From the NCBI RefSeq assembly GCF_020524285.1, contig NZ_JAIVKX010000010.1, positions 62,001 to 126,000 on the forward strand: a DNA stretch of 64,000 nt, written 5' to 3'. Under the pieces are notes generated by a model. It saw only the letters and a program-made list of their open reading frames with translations, had not been told where the DNA came from and ran no database searches. The stretch is from Alloyangia pacifica (GTDB lineage: Bacteria > Pseudomonadota > Alphaproteobacteria > Rhodobacterales > Rhodobacteraceae). A program made the translations under genes and the position numbers. Each line of letters begins with the position of its first letter. The first letter of the stretch is position 1. Below are positions 1 through 11,204 of the stretch, one piece after another.

Positions 1-1325
1 CGCGCTACGTGGTCGCGACCTTGGCGCTGCTGCTGTTGCTGGTGGGGGCGGCGACGCTCTTTGCCGGGGACCGCAAGATCACCCTCTGGACCGCCGCCGG
101 GCTGATCGCCGCGCTGGCCGTTCTTGCCCTCGCGGCGACCGGCATCCGCTGGCTGGCGCATCGCGCGGCGCCGCTGTCGCGCGGGCGTCCCGCGCTGCGG
201 TGGGCGCTTTCGGCCATCGGCGGCCCGCGCGAGACCGCGGCCTCGGTGGTGCTCTCGCTGGGGCTGGGGCTGACGGTGCTGGCCGCGATCGGGCAGATCG
301 ACGGCAACCTGCGCGCGGCCATTTCCCGTGACCTGCCCGAGGTCGCGCCGTCCTATTTCTTCGTCGACATCCAGCCGAACCAGATCGACGGTTTCCGCAC
401 CCGCCTCGCCGAGGATCCGGCGGTGAGCCGGGTCGACAGCGCGCCGATGCTGCGCGGCGTGGTCACCCAGATCAACGGGCGTGATGCGCGCGAGGTGGCG
501 GGCGGCCATTGGGTGGTGCGCGGCGACCGGGGCATTACCTACGCGGCGCAGCCCGACGAACGCACCACGATCACCGCTGGCGAATGGTGGCCAGAGGATT
601 ACGCCGGCCCGCCGCAGGTGAGCTTCGCCGCCGAGGAGGCCGAGGAGATCGGCCTCGAACTGGGCGACGAGATCACCCTCAATATCCTCGGGCGCGACAT
701 CACCGCCACGATCACCAGCTTCCGCGAGGTGGATTTCTCCACCGCCGGGATAGGCTTTGTCATGTCGCTGAACCCCGCGGCGCTGGCCGGGGCGCCGCAC
801 ACCTGGATTTCCACGGTCTACGCCGAGCCGCAGGCTGAGGCGGCGATCCTGCGCGACCTGGCGAATGCCTACCCCAACATCACCGCGATCCGCGTGCGCG
901 ACGCCATCGACCGGGTGTCGGAACTGCTCGAGGGCGTCGCGGGCGCGATCCGCTGGGGCGCGGCGGCAACGCTGCTCACCGGCTTCCTGGTGCTCATCGG
1001 CGCGGCCTCGGCGGGCGAGGCGGCGCGCAGCTACGAGGCGGCGGTGCTGAAGACCCTCGGCGCCTCGCGCGCGCGCATCCTGCAGAGCTTCGCGCTGCGC
1101 TCGGCCCTGCTTGGCGCGGCGGCGGGCGGCGTGGCGCTGGTGGCGGGCATCCTCGGGGGCTGGGCGGTGAGCCACTTCCTCATGGAAACCGAGTTCAGCG
1201 TCATGTGGGGCTCGGCGCTCGGGATCATCCTCGGCGGGGCGTTGGCCACGCTGCTGGCCGGGCTCGCCTTCGCCTGGCGCCCGCTCAGCACGCGGCCGGC
1301 GCGGGTTCTGCGGGCGCGGGAATAG
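1..1325 (+). CDS. FtsX-like ABC transporter permease, C-terminal part (5' end outside window)
   Basis: The reading frame is open at the left edge, so the GTG at 9 is probably internal. About 440 residues are visible: two hydrophobic segments at once, a soluble periplasmic stretch (roughly residues 100-310), then three membrane helices. The segment before the second-last helix (AVLKTLGASRARIL) is the usual FtsX/MacB-family signature, and the protein ends in the arginine-rich tail common in the YbbP-like permeases of about 840 residues. Such permeases pair with a LolD-like ATPase, often to move lipids or lipoproteins out of the inner membrane. The partner must lie to the left. The substrate cannot be inferred. 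Confidence 0.85.
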   Translation, partial: RYVVATLALLLLLVGAATLFAGDRKITLWTAAGLIAALAVLALAATGIRWLAHRAAPLSRGRPALRWALSAIGGPRETAASVVLSLGLGLTVLAAIGQIDGNLRAAISRDLPEVAPSYFFVDIQPNQIDGFRTRLAEDPAVSRVDSAPMLRGVVTQINGRDAREVAGGHWVVRGDRGITYAAQPDERTTITAGEWWPEDYAGPPQVSFAAEEAEEIGLELGDEITLNILGRDITATITSFREVDFSTAGIGFVMSLNPAALAGAPHTWISTVYAEPQAEAAILRDLANAYPNITAIRVRDAIDRVSELLEGVAGAIRWGAAATLLTGFLVLIGAASAGEAARSYEAAVLKTLGASRARILQSFALRSALLGAAAGGVALVAGILGGWAVSHFLMETEFSVMWGSALGIILGGALATLLAGLAFAWRPLSTRPARVLRARE

Positions 1326-1433
1326 GCGGCCCGCCCCCGGCGTCGGCCCCGGCTTCGGCCTTGTGTCTTGATCCTCGGGGCGGGGGCTGGCAGGTCAGTC
1401 CCGACCAAAGGCTGCAAAGGACGGACCTCCTCC

Positions 1434-2312
1434 ATGACCGATTCCCTGCCGATGCCGATCTCGGCCCCGATCACCCCGGCGCAGCGGACCAGCATCCTCA
1501 ACCTGTTGCGCCGCGCCGCGCGGGCCGAGATCCTGCCCCGGTTCCGCGCGCTCGACCCTTCGGAGATCTCCGAGAAATCCGGGCGGCAGGACCTGGTGAC
1601 CGCCGCCGACAAGGGCGCCGAGGCGATGATCGCGCGCGGGCTGCAGCGCATGTACCCGCACGCGCTGATCGTCGGCGAGGAGGCCGTGGCCGAGCATCCC
1701 GAGATCCGCGACAGGATCGGCGACGCGGAACTGGCCTTCACCATCGATCCGGTCGACGGCACCTGGAACTACGCGCACGGGCTGGCAACCTTCGGCATCA
1801 TCCTGTCGGCCACCCGTTTCGGCGTTCCGGTCTTCGGGATGATCTACGATCCGATCATGGATGACGTGGTGATGGCCGAGACCGGCGGCCCCGCCGAGAT
1901 GTACCTGCCGAAGCGTCGTCTCAGCCGCCACATCGGCGTGTCGCCCGGCGGCCAGCTGTCCGAACTGCACGGTTTCGTGCCGCTCTACCTCTTTCCCGAG
2001 GAGAAACAGGCGCAGGCCGCGGCGGTGCTGCCACGCTTCGAGCGCAGCTACACCCTGCGCTGCTCGGCGCATGAATTCCGCCTCTTCGCGCAGGGTTCGG
2101 TGGATTTCCATTTTTCCGCGCGGCTGACCCCCTGGGACCATGCGGCAGGGGCGCTGATCGCCAAATGTGCCGGCGGCCACGTGGCGATGCTGGACGGCTC
2201 GGAATACAACGCGGCCAACCGCGACGGGGTGCTGCTCTGCGCCGCCAACAAGGAGACCTGGGAGCGTATCCGCGACGCCTTCGCTTGCCTGCTGGAGCCG
2301 GCGCAGGCCTGA
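1434..2312 (+). CDS. Inositol monophosphatase family protein
   Basis: The 292-residue protein carries the metal-binding motifs of the Mg2+-dependent FIG/IMPase superfamily: GEEAV at residues 81-85, DPVDGTWNY at 105-113 and PWDHAAG near 220. Family members hydrolyse inositol phosphates, histidinol phosphate, 3'-phosphoadenosine 5'-phosphate or fructose bisphosphate, and the substrate cannot be told from these motifs. The ATG at 1434 was chosen over an upstream in-frame start at 1368 because the extension looks non-coding and AAAGGA lies about 12 nt before it. The gene stands alone, followed directly by a terminator hairpin. Confidence 0.85.
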   Translation: MTDSLPMPISAPITPAQRTSILNLLRRAARAEILPRFRALDPSEISEKSGRQDLVTAADKGAEAMIARGLQRMYPHALIVGEEAVAEHPEIRDRIGDAELAFTIDPVDGTWNYAHGLATFGIILSATRFGVPVFGMIYDPIMDDVVMAETGGPAEMYLPKRRLSRHIGVSPGGQLSELHGFVPLYLFPEEKQAQAAAVLPRFERSYTLRCSAHEFRLFAQGSVDFHFSARLTPWDHAAGALIAKCAGGHVAMLDGSEYNAANRDGVLLCAANKETWERIRDAFACLLEPAQA

Positions 2313-2334
2313 GGCAGCCCGCGCAGCAAAGCGA

Positions 2335-2363
2335 AAAGAGCGGGACCGAGGTCCCGCCCTTTT
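2335..2363. terminator. Intrinsic terminator between convergent genes
   Basis: A seven-bp stem GCGGGAC/GTCCCGC (2340-2346 and 2351-2357) closes a CGAG tetraloop and is flanked by AAAAG on the left and CTTTT on the right. The T-tracts on both strands suggest bidirectional use for the IMPase gene and gcvP. The rest of the gap up to 2541 shows nothing further. Confidence 0.8.
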
Positions 2364-2541
2364 GCGTTGAAAGCCTTCGGCTTGCCTCCGGCGGCGATAT
2401 TGTCATCTAGACGAAGAGCGGAGCGTTCCGCCTTTCCCTCTTCCGGATTCAGGTTGGGCGGGGAGCGCGCGGGGCACACATCGTGGTGCCATCGGTTCGA
2501 GCGCCCGATGGACGATGCCCCTCGCGCCCGCCCTTTCCGTC

Positions 2542-5391
<2,850 letters not shown>

Positions 5392-5490
5392 GAGGATCTG
5401 TCCCGAAACAGCAGGTTCAGCAGGGATTGGGGGGCAAGGTACGGCCCTGCCCCTTTCATCTTTCTTCAATGAGGCGCCGGCCCCGCGTGA

Positions 5491-5509
5491 CCGCCGCGCG
5501 ATGCGGCGG
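5491..5509 (-). other. Intercistronic hairpin between gcvH and gcvP
   Basis: CCGCCGC (5491-5497) and GCGGCGG (5503-5509) form a 7-bp GC stem with a 5-nt loop in the 135-bp gap. There is no T-tract, so a role in mRNA processing or stability is more likely than termination. This is inference from the sequence alone. Confidence 0.4.
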
Positions 5510-5526
5510 GGCAGGGCGCGGAGACA

Positions 5527-5886
5527 TCAGCCGATGAAGGTCTTGTAGGCGGCTTCGTCCATGTAGTCGTCGAGCGCCGAGAGGTCCTCGATCTTCATCT
5601 TGAAGAACCAGGCCTCGCCCTCGGGGTCGTCGTTGACCTTCGACGGCTCGTCGGCGAGCGGGCTGTTCACCTCGACGATCTCGCCGTCGAGCGGGGCGAG
5701 GATGTCGGAGGCGGCCTTGACCGACTCGATCACCACGACCTCGTCGTCCTTGCTGACCGTGGTGCCCTCTTCCGGCAGTTCCACGAAGACGACGTCACCG
5801 AGCTGCTCGGCGGCGTGGGTGGTGATGCCGACGACGACCAGGTCGCCCTCGACGCGGAGCCATTCGTGCTCTTCGGTAAATTTCAT
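5527..5886 (-). CDS. gcvH: Glycine cleavage system H protein
   Basis: GcvH is the small lipoyl carrier that shuttles the aminomethyl intermediate between P-, T- and L-proteins. The 119 residues match the usual family length. The lipoylated lysine is K57 in ESVKAASD, and the N-terminus (MKFTEEHEW) and the acidic C-terminal helix are typical. A longer frame runs upstream into gcvT but is a shadow. The start lies 19 nt after the gcvT stop, consistent with a single operon under the glycine riboswitch. Confidence 0.97.
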   Translation of the reverse strand: MKFTEEHEWLRVEGDLVVVGITTHAAEQLGDVVFVELPEEGTTVSKDDEVVVIESVKAASDILAPLDGEIVEVNSPLADEPSKVNDDPEGEAWFFKMKIEDLSALDDYMDEAAYKTFIG

Positions 5887-5905
5887 CGTGCTGTCCCTGT
5901 CTGTG

Positions 5906-7033
5906 TCAGCGTTTGTAGGTCTGGGTGACGAAGGGCATCTGGGCCACTTCGACGGCGAGGCGCTTGCCGCGCACCTCCCCGAAAAGCTTGGTGCCCGGGG
6001 CGGCGTGGTCAATATCGACGTAGCCCATGGCGACCGGGGCGCCGGTGGTCGGCCCGAATCCGCCCGAGGTGACATGGCCGATCGGCGCGCCGCCCTCGGC
6101 CTCGGCAAAGATCTCCACGCCTTCGCGCATCGGGGCCCGGCCCTCGGGGCGCAGGCCGACGCGGGCGCGGGGGGCGCCATTGTCGAACTCGGCGAGGATC
6201 TTTTCGGCCCCGGGGAAGCCGCCCTCGCGGGCACCGCCGGTGCGGCGGATCTTCTGGATCGCCCAGGTCAGCGCCGCCTCGACGGGGGTGGTGGTGCTGT
6301 CGATGTCGTGGCCGTAGAGGCAGAGCCCCGCCTCGAGCCGCAGCGAGTCGCGCGCGCCGAGGCCAATGGGCTCCACGGCCTCCTGCGCCAGCAGGGCGCG
6401 GGCGAGCTCGACCGCCTTGTCCTCGGGCACCGAGATCTCAAAGCCGTCCTCGCCGGTGTAGCCCGAGCGCGAAATCCAGCACTCGGCGCCGACCAGCTCG
6501 ACCGTTGCCACATCCATGAAGCGCATCTCGCGCACCGCGGGATTGAGCGCGGCCAGGGCATCCTCGGCCGCCGGACCCTGCAGCGCCAGAAGCGCGCGGT
6601 CGCCAAGCAGGCGCGGCGTCACGCCCTTGGGCTCGAGCCCGGCGCGCATATGGGCCATGTCCTGGGTCTTGCAGGCGGCGTTGACCACGACAAACAGGTG
6701 ATCGCCGCGGTTGGCGATCATCAGGTCGTCCTCGATCCCGCCGGCGTCATTGGTGAAGAAGCCGTAGCGCTGGCGGTTCTCGGCGAGCCCGGCGATGTTC
6801 ACCGGCACCAGCGATTCCAGCGCCAGTGCGATGCTCTCCACGCTCTCGCCGGACAGGATCACCTGTCCCATGTGGCTGACGTCGAACAGCCCGGCCTTCT
6901 CGCGCGCGTGCAGGTGTTCCTTGAGCACCCCGAGCTTGTATTGCACCGGCATCTCGTAGCCGGCGAAGGGCACCATCTTGGCGCCCAGCTCGATGTGCAG
7001 ATCATGTAGTGGCGTGCGTTTCAGCTCGTCCAT
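5906..7033 (-). CDS. gcvT: Aminomethyltransferase (glycine cleavage T protein)
   Basis: GcvT releases ammonia from the aminomethyl-lipoyl group of GcvH and transfers the one-carbon unit to tetrahydrofolate. The 375-residue protein has the family N-terminus ([25 protein letters not shown] is positions about 6-30), the FDVSHMGQ folate-site region, and the C-terminal barrel with [15 protein letters not shown]. The ATG at 7033 has GGGGAG just before it; an in-frame extension to 7081 would run into the riboswitch expression platform and is rejected. It is the first gene of the gcv operon. Confidence 0.96.
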   Translation of the reverse strand: MDELKRTPLHDLHIELGAKMVPFAGYEMPVQYKLGVLKEHLHAREKAGLFDVSHMGQVILSGESVESIALALESLVPVNIAGLAENRQRYGFFTNDAGGIEDDLMIANRGDHLFVVVNAACKTQDMAHMRAGLEPKGVTPRLLGDRALLALQGPAAEDALAALNPAVREMRFMDVATVELVGAECWISRSGYTGEDGFEISVPEDKAVELARALLAQEAVEPIGLGARDSLRLEAGLCLYGHDIDSTTTPVEAALTWAIQKIRRTGGAREGGFPGAEKILAEFDNGAPRARVGLRPEGRAPMREGVEIFAEAEGGAPIGHVTSGGFGPTTGAPVAMGYVDIDHAAPGTKLFGEVRGKRLAVEVAQMPFVTQTYKR

Positions 7034-7078
7034 GCGCTCCCCGATCCTCTCGGCCCGGAATGGCGCAGAGCCCCCGGA

Positions 7079-7113
7079 CATTTCCCGCGCGGATCCCGTC
7101 CGCGCCCGAAATG
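7079..7113 (-). promoter_or_regulatory. Candidate expression-platform hairpin of the gcv riboswitch
   Basis: Downstream of the second aptamer, CATTTC (7113-7108) can pair with GAAATG (7084-7079), enclosing GCGCGGA/TCCGCGC (7105-7099 with 7093-7087). The outer arm begins inside the last bases of aptamer 2, so ligand binding and hairpin formation could compete. No T-tract follows, which points to control of translation or of Rho access rather than intrinsic termination. Confidence 0.45.
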
Positions 7114-7265
7114 CCCCCTCTGTCCTTTCGCCTGAGATCGTTATCCCTTCGGCGGGCGCTAGGAACGCCTCTCTCCAGAGTTTTCAAGTGCCGCGAAGGT
7201 CCTGTGGCCTGAGAGTTTCCGGGGCGGTTGCTCCTTCGGCACCGGCAAGGCCGGTTCTCCCATCG
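7112..7265 (-). promoter_or_regulatory. Tandem glycine riboswitch (gcvT motif)
   Basis: Read on the minus strand the leader shows two consecutive copies of the glycine aptamer core. The first has GGGAGAA, CCGAAGGAGCAA, AAACTCTCAGG and ACAGGACC in order. The second has CTCTGGAGAG, CCGAAGGGATAACG, ATCTCAGGCGAAAGGAC and a closing AGAG. These are the hallmark segments of the two-aptamer glycine riboswitch that switches on glycine cleavage genes when glycine is abundant. It lies directly upstream of gcvT, about 10 nt after a TATAAT box. Confidence 0.95.
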
Positions 7266-7281
7266 CGATGGCGGTGAAACT

Positions 7282-7287
7282 ATTATA
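7282..7287 (-). promoter_or_regulatory. Perfect -10 box for the gcv leader, overlapping the nsrR stop
   Basis: TATAAT reads on the minus strand, with its TAA serving as the stop codon of the upstream Rrf2-family gene. Transcription from it would begin near 7275, some 10 nt before the first aptamer. No good -35 hexamer is visible at 16-18 bp (the region is GC-rich coding DNA), so an activator or extended contacts may be needed. Confidence 0.55.
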
Positions 7288-7771
7288 CTTGCGCGGTCGC
7301 CGCAAGCGCGCCCGCGCTCGAGGGGATCGAACAGGCCTTGCCGGGCACGAGGATGTCGATCAGCGGGGCATTGTCGCACACGAGTGCATCCAGCGTGATC
7401 GGGTCGAGCGTGGCGTAGAAGGCGTTCGCCGCCTCGGTGAGTGCGAGTCGCAGGCGGCAGGCCTCGGTCAGCGGGCAGGTGTTGTCGGCGTCGGCAAAGC
7501 ACTCGGCCAGCGGCACCGGCGATTCGAGCGTCCGGAACACTTCGCCGATCTGGATCTGGCTGGCCGGTCGTGCCAGTTCGAGCCCGCCGTTGCGGCCGCG
7601 GTGCGTGCTGAGGAAACCCAGTTGCGCCAGTTGGTTGATGACCTGCGCGAGGTGGTTTTCCGAGGCGTTGCAGCACTTGGCGATCTCGGATTTGGTCACC
7701 AGTCGCCCGGTGTTGGCCGCGCAATGCATCAAGACGCGGATCGCGATATTCGTTCTCTTGGTCACGCGCAC
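7283..7771 (-). CDS. nsrR: Rrf2 family transcriptional regulator, NsrR-type
   Basis: The 162-residue protein has the Rrf2 winged-helix N-terminus (RVTKRTNIAIRVLM) and three cysteines C91, C99 and C105 in the C-x7-C-x5-C arrangement of NsrR, which ligate an Fe-S cluster sensing nitric oxide. The GTG start at 7771 was chosen because family members begin at this point and AGGA lies about 8 nt upstream; an ATG at 7876 would add 35 residues unlike the family. It sits upstream of the gcv operon on the same strand but probably belongs to a separate regulon. An FNR-type box lies 62 bp upstream. Confidence 0.8.
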   Translation of the reverse strand: MRVTKRTNIAIRVLMHCAANTGRLVTKSEIAKCCNASENHLAQVINQLAQLGFLSTHRGRNGGLELARPASQIQIGEVFRTLESPVPLAECFADADNTCPLTEACRLRLALTEAANAFYATLDPITLDALVCDNAPLIDILVPGKACSIPSSAGALAATAQV

Positions 7772-7832
7772 GGGAAATATCCTCGCTTTGAATGATTGCC
7801 GGGTTAAATACAGGGGTCTGGCAAAGGCTGGT

Positions 7833-7846
7833 TTGACACATATCAA
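7833..7846. promoter_or_regulatory. FNR/DNR-type operator in the nsrR divergent promoter region
   Basis: TTGACACATATCAA matches the FNR-family half-site pattern TTGAY-N4-ATCAA exactly. It lies between nsrR (minus, start 7771) and the cyclotransferase gene (plus, start 7869). In this bacterial group such boxes are read by FnrL or NnrR-type regulators under low oxygen or nitric oxide, which would fit nsrR control. Confidence 0.55.
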
Positions 7847-7868
7847 TTGGGTGAAAGAAAAGCGCGAA

Positions 7869-8435
7869 ATGAGCACATCATATTTTTTCGGTTATGGCTC
7901 TCTCGTCAACCGCCGCACGCATGGGTTCGCGCCGGTGCACCGGGCCTCGGCCTCGGGCTGGCGCCGGGTCTGGGCCCAGGTGCCGGGGCGGCCGGTGTCG
8001 CTGCTGACGGTGCTGCGCGACCCCTCTTGCGAGATCGAGGGGCTGATCGCCCCCGTCGACGATGATGGCTGGACGGCGCTCGACCTGCGCGAGGCGTGCT
8101 ATGACCGGACCGATGCGCTGCGCGACGTGCGTCACCCCGCCGAGGCCGTCGAGGCGCTGGCGATCTACGTGGTGCCCGAGGCGGACCGCCTGCCGCCCGA
8201 CGCGGAGCACCCGGTGCTGCTGAGCTATCTCGACGTGGTGCTGCAGGGCTACCTCGGCGAGTTCGGCAAGGCGGGCGCAGAGCGGTTCCTCGCCAGCACC
8301 GCCAATTGGGACGCGCCGATCCTCAACGACCGCGCCGCGCCGCAATACCCGCGGGCGCAGAGCCTGACGGATGACGAGCGCGGCTTCGTCGATGCGGCGC
8401 TCTCGGGGCTGGGCGCGCGGGTGCTCGCCGGATGA
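7869..8435 (+). CDS. Gamma-glutamylcyclotransferase-like family protein
   Basis: The 188-residue protein starts with SYFFGYGSLVNRRTH. The YGSL loop is the substrate-binding signature of the AIG2/GGCT fold, whose members release 5-oxoproline from gamma-glutamyl peptides or amines. The rest is compatible in length and has a mixed alpha/beta composition, but the substrate is unknown. The ATG at 7869 was chosen because an upstream in-frame extension runs through the nsrR promoter region. The stop overlaps the next start by 4 bp (ATGA), so it is translationally coupled to the DUF2254 gene. Confidence 0.75.
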   Translation: MSTSYFFGYGSLVNRRTHGFAPVHRASASGWRRVWAQVPGRPVSLLTVLRDPSCEIEGLIAPVDDDGWTALDLREACYDRTDALRDVRHPAEAVEALAIYVVPEADRLPPDAEHPVLLSYLDVVLQGYLGEFGKAGAERFLASTANWDAPILNDRAAPQYPRAQSLTDDERGFVDAALSGLGARVLAG

Positions 8436-9661
8436 CGCCGCGCTGGCTCCTGCTGCTCTACCGCCTGTCGAAGCGGCTCGGGGTGCGGGTGCTGATGGGT
8501 GCGGTGCTGGCGCTGCTCGCCGTGGCACTGGCGCCGCTGTTCCAGCCGTTGATCCCCGACTGGATGAAGGACCGTTTCGGCGCAGAGGCGGTGACCCCGA
8601 TCCTATCGATCCTCGCCACGACCATGCTGACGGTCACCACCTTCTCGCTCTCGGTCATGGTACAGGCCTTCCAGTCCGCGGCCAGCCAAGCCACGCCGCG
8701 CGCCTACCGGCTGCATCTTGAGGACAGCACGGCGCAGACCGCGCTGGCGGCCTTCACCGGCACCTTCCTGTTTTCGCTGACCGCGCTGGTTTTGTTCAAC
8801 GCCGGGCTCTACTCCGAGGAATCGGCGGTGGTGATCTTCTTCCTTACCATCGCCAGCATCGTCGCGGTGATCGCCGCCATGCTGCGCTGGATCGGCCACC
8901 TGAGCGTCATGGGCAGCATGGATCACACGCTGGACCGGGTCGTGGAAAGCGCCCTGCCGCCGCTGGAGCGCGCCATGGCCAAGCCCTCTCTGGGCGCGGC
9001 CCTGCCCGGGCATGCGCTGCCGTCGGACGCGCTGGAGGTCCCGGCATCCACCGCAGGCTACGTGCAATACATCAACCTCGAGGCGCTGGAGGAGAAACTG
9101 GCGGCCTCCGAGGCGGTGTTCCGGGTGATCGCCCACCCCGGCGCGCACCTGGTGCCGGGGATGCCGCTGGGGATGGTGGCGGGCGGCCATGTCGCGCCCG
9201 AGAAGATTGCCGAGTGCTTCACCCTGGGGGCCGAGCGCACCATGGAGCAGGACGCCCGCTACGGGGTCATGGTGATGAACGAGGTCGCCATCCGTGCGCT
9301 CTCGCCCGCGGTCAACGATCCGGGCACGGCGATCGACGTGGTGCAGCGGCTGGAGCGGATGCTGATGGGGCTCGGCTGCCCCGAAGAGGCGCCGCCCGAT
9401 TTCCCGCACGTGCAGATGGCGCCGCTCAACCCGGCGCACCTGCTCGAGGACGGCTTCTACCCGCTCATCCGCGACGGCGCGGCGCGGCCCGAGGTGGTCT
9501 CCTGCGTGCTCTCGGCGATGAAGGTGCTGCGGCGCGCGGAGTGGCCCGCTCTGGCCGAGGCAGCCGAGGTCACGCGGGACTACACCTTCGCCCATGCCAG
9601 GGCGGCGCTGGAGGTGGAGGCGGACCGGCGCTGGCTGGAGGCGAAGCGCGAGGAGGTCTGA
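8432..9661 (+). CDS. DUF2254 family membrane protein
   Basis: The 409-residue protein has four hydrophobic segments in its first 160 residues (near 17-40, 60-85, 105-130 and 135-155) and a long C-terminal soluble domain. The pattern, and the conserved stretch TTFSLSVMVQAFQSAASQATPRA after the second helix, is that of DUF2254, widespread predicted inner-membrane proteins without a known function. The coupling to a GGCT-like gene by a 4-bp overlap does not yet suggest a role. Confidence 0.8.
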   Translation: MTPRWLLLLYRLSKRLGVRVLMGAVLALLAVALAPLFQPLIPDWMKDRFGAEAVTPILSILATTMLTVTTFSLSVMVQAFQSAASQATPRAYRLHLEDSTAQTALAAFTGTFLFSLTALVLFNAGLYSEESAVVIFFLTIASIVAVIAAMLRWIGHLSVMGSMDHTLDRVVESALPPLERAMAKPSLGAALPGHALPSDALEVPASTAGYVQYINLEALEEKLAASEAVFRVIAHPGAHLVPGMPLGMVAGGHVAPEKIAECFTLGAERTMEQDARYGVMVMNEVAIRALSPAVNDPGTAIDVVQRLERMLMGLGCPEEAPPDFPHVQMAPLNPAHLLEDGFYPLIRDGAARPEVVSCVLSAMKVLRRAEWPALAEAAEVTRDYTFAHARAALEVEADRRWLEAKREEV

Positions 9662-9724
9662 GGCGGCGCGCCCGGTACCTTCGGCGTGATCCCGGGCGGG
9701 CTCGCGTGACGACGCATACATGAA

Positions 9725-9749
9725 AAAGGCGGACCCGGAGCCCGCCTTT
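9725..9749. terminator. Bidirectional terminator between DUF2254 gene and gltX
   Basis: AAAGGCGG (9725-9732) pairs with CCGCCTTT (9742-9749) around a 9-nt loop, with A- and T-rich ends on both strands. It lies between convergent genes, 22 bp from the gltX stop. Confidence 0.75.
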
Positions 9750-9770
9750 CGCATTTCGATGGAACGGCGC

Positions 9771-11105
9771 TTACTTCGCCAGACCTTTCGCCGGGATCTT
9801 CTCCAGCAGCGGCAGCACGTCGGCCATTTCCGGCCCGCGCTCCAGCCCGGTCAGGGCCTTGCGCAGCGGCATGAAGAGCCCCTTGCCCTTGCGGCCCGTC
9901 GCCTCTTTCACCGTCTTGGTCCACTCGCCCCAGGTGTCACGCGTGTAGGGCCCCTCGGGCAGCAGCGCCATCGCCTCGGCGATGAACTCCCGGTCCTCGT
10001 CGGCGATCAGCGGCTCGGCACCGTCACGGAACAGCGCCCACCAGCCGGGAATGTCCTTGCGGGTGGTGATGTTGTCGCGGGCGACGCCCCAGAACAGCTC
10101 CTGCTTCTCGGCGGGCACGCCGATCTCGATGAGCTGCGGCGCCACCGCCTCGAGCGGCAGCTGGTGCAGCTTGCGCGCGGTCAGCGGGTAGAGGTCCTGC
10201 TCGTCGAACTTCGTCGGCGCCGCGCCGAACTGGCTCAGCTCGAAGTCCTCGGCGATCTCGTCCAGCGACAGGCGCAGTTCCACCGGCTGGCTGGAGCCCA
10301 GGCGGGCCATCAGCGACAGCAGCGCCTCGGGCTCGACGCCCGCTTCGCGCAGGTCGCGGATCGACAGCACGCCGAGGCGCTTCGACAGCGACTCGCCCTG
10401 CGGACCGGTGAGCAGCGAGTGGTGCGCAAAGCCCGGAGGGGTGCCGCCGAGCGCCTCGATGATCTGGATCTGGGTCGCGGTGTTGGTCACGTGGTCCGAG
10501 CCGCGCACGATGTTGGTGACGCCCATGTCCATGTCGTCGACCACCGAGGCCAGCGTATAGAGGATCTGCCCGTCGCCGCGGATCAGCACCGGGTCCGACA
10601 CCGAGGCGGCGTCGATCGAGATGTCGCCGAGGATGCCGTCGGTCCAGTCGATGCGCTGCTGGTCGAGCTTGAAGCGCCACACGCCGTTGCCGCGCTCTTC
10701 GCGCAGGGCGTCCTTCTCGGCCTCCGACAACTCCAGCGCGGCGCGGTCGTAGACCGGCGGCTTGCCCATGTTGAGCAGCTTCTTGCGCTTCAGGTCGAGC
10801 TCGGTCGGCGTCTCGAAGGCCTCGTAGAAGCGGCCCATGGCGCGCAGCTCGTCCGCGGCGGCGTGGTAGCGGTCCAGCCGCGTGCTCTGTCGCTCCGTCT
10901 TGTCCCAGTGCAGACCGAGCCATTCGAGGTCGCGCTTGATGCCGTCGACGTATTCTTCCTTGCTGCGCTCGGCATCGGTGTCGTCGATGCGCAGGATGAA
11001 GGTGCCGCCGGCCTTGCGCGCGATCAGGTAGTTGAACAGCGCGGTGCGGAGGTTGCCCACATGGATGTGACCGGTGGGCGACGGTGCGAAACGGGTGGTG
11101 GTCAT
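9771..11105 (-). CDS. gltX: Glutamate-tRNA ligase
   Basis: This class I aminoacyl-tRNA synthetase charges tRNA with glutamate. The 444 residues contain the HIGH-type motif at 13-17 (HIHVGN in context APSPTGHIHVGN) and the KMSKS-type loop SLSKRLG with K242. Many alphaproteobacteria carry two gltX copies of 440-470 residues, one discriminating and one not, so this may be one of a pair. The ATG at 11105 was preferred to 11120 because the family begins TTTRFAPSPTG. The gene is divergent from a PfkB-family kinase with a 99-bp gap in which no clear operator is seen. Confidence 0.95.
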   Translation of the reverse strand: MTTTRFAPSPTGHIHVGNLRTALFNYLIARKAGGTFILRIDDTDAERSKEEYVDGIKRDLEWLGLHWDKTERQSTRLDRYHAAADELRAMGRFYEAFETPTELDLKRKKLLNMGKPPVYDRAALELSEAEKDALREERGNGVWRFKLDQQRIDWTDGILGDISIDAASVSDPVLIRGDGQILYTLASVVDDMDMGVTNIVRGSDHVTNTATQIQIIEALGGTPPGFAHHSLLTGPQGESLSKRLGVLSIRDLREAGVEPEALLSLMARLGSSQPVELRLSLDEIAEDFELSQFGAAPTKFDEQDLYPLTARKLHQLPLEAVAPQLIEIGVPAEKQELFWGVARDNITTRKDIPGWWALFRDGAEPLIADEDREFIAEAMALLPEGPYTRDTWGEWTKTVKEATGRKGKGLFMPLRKALTGLERGPEMADVLPLLEKIPAKGLAK

Positions 11106-11204
11106 GCTAGCCTCCTGCATACGCGGGTGGCAATTTCACAAGCGCGGCGGTTTGTCCAGTTCGCGGCCCTTGGCGAGGTGCCGAACCCGTGTATTCTCCG
11201 CCCT

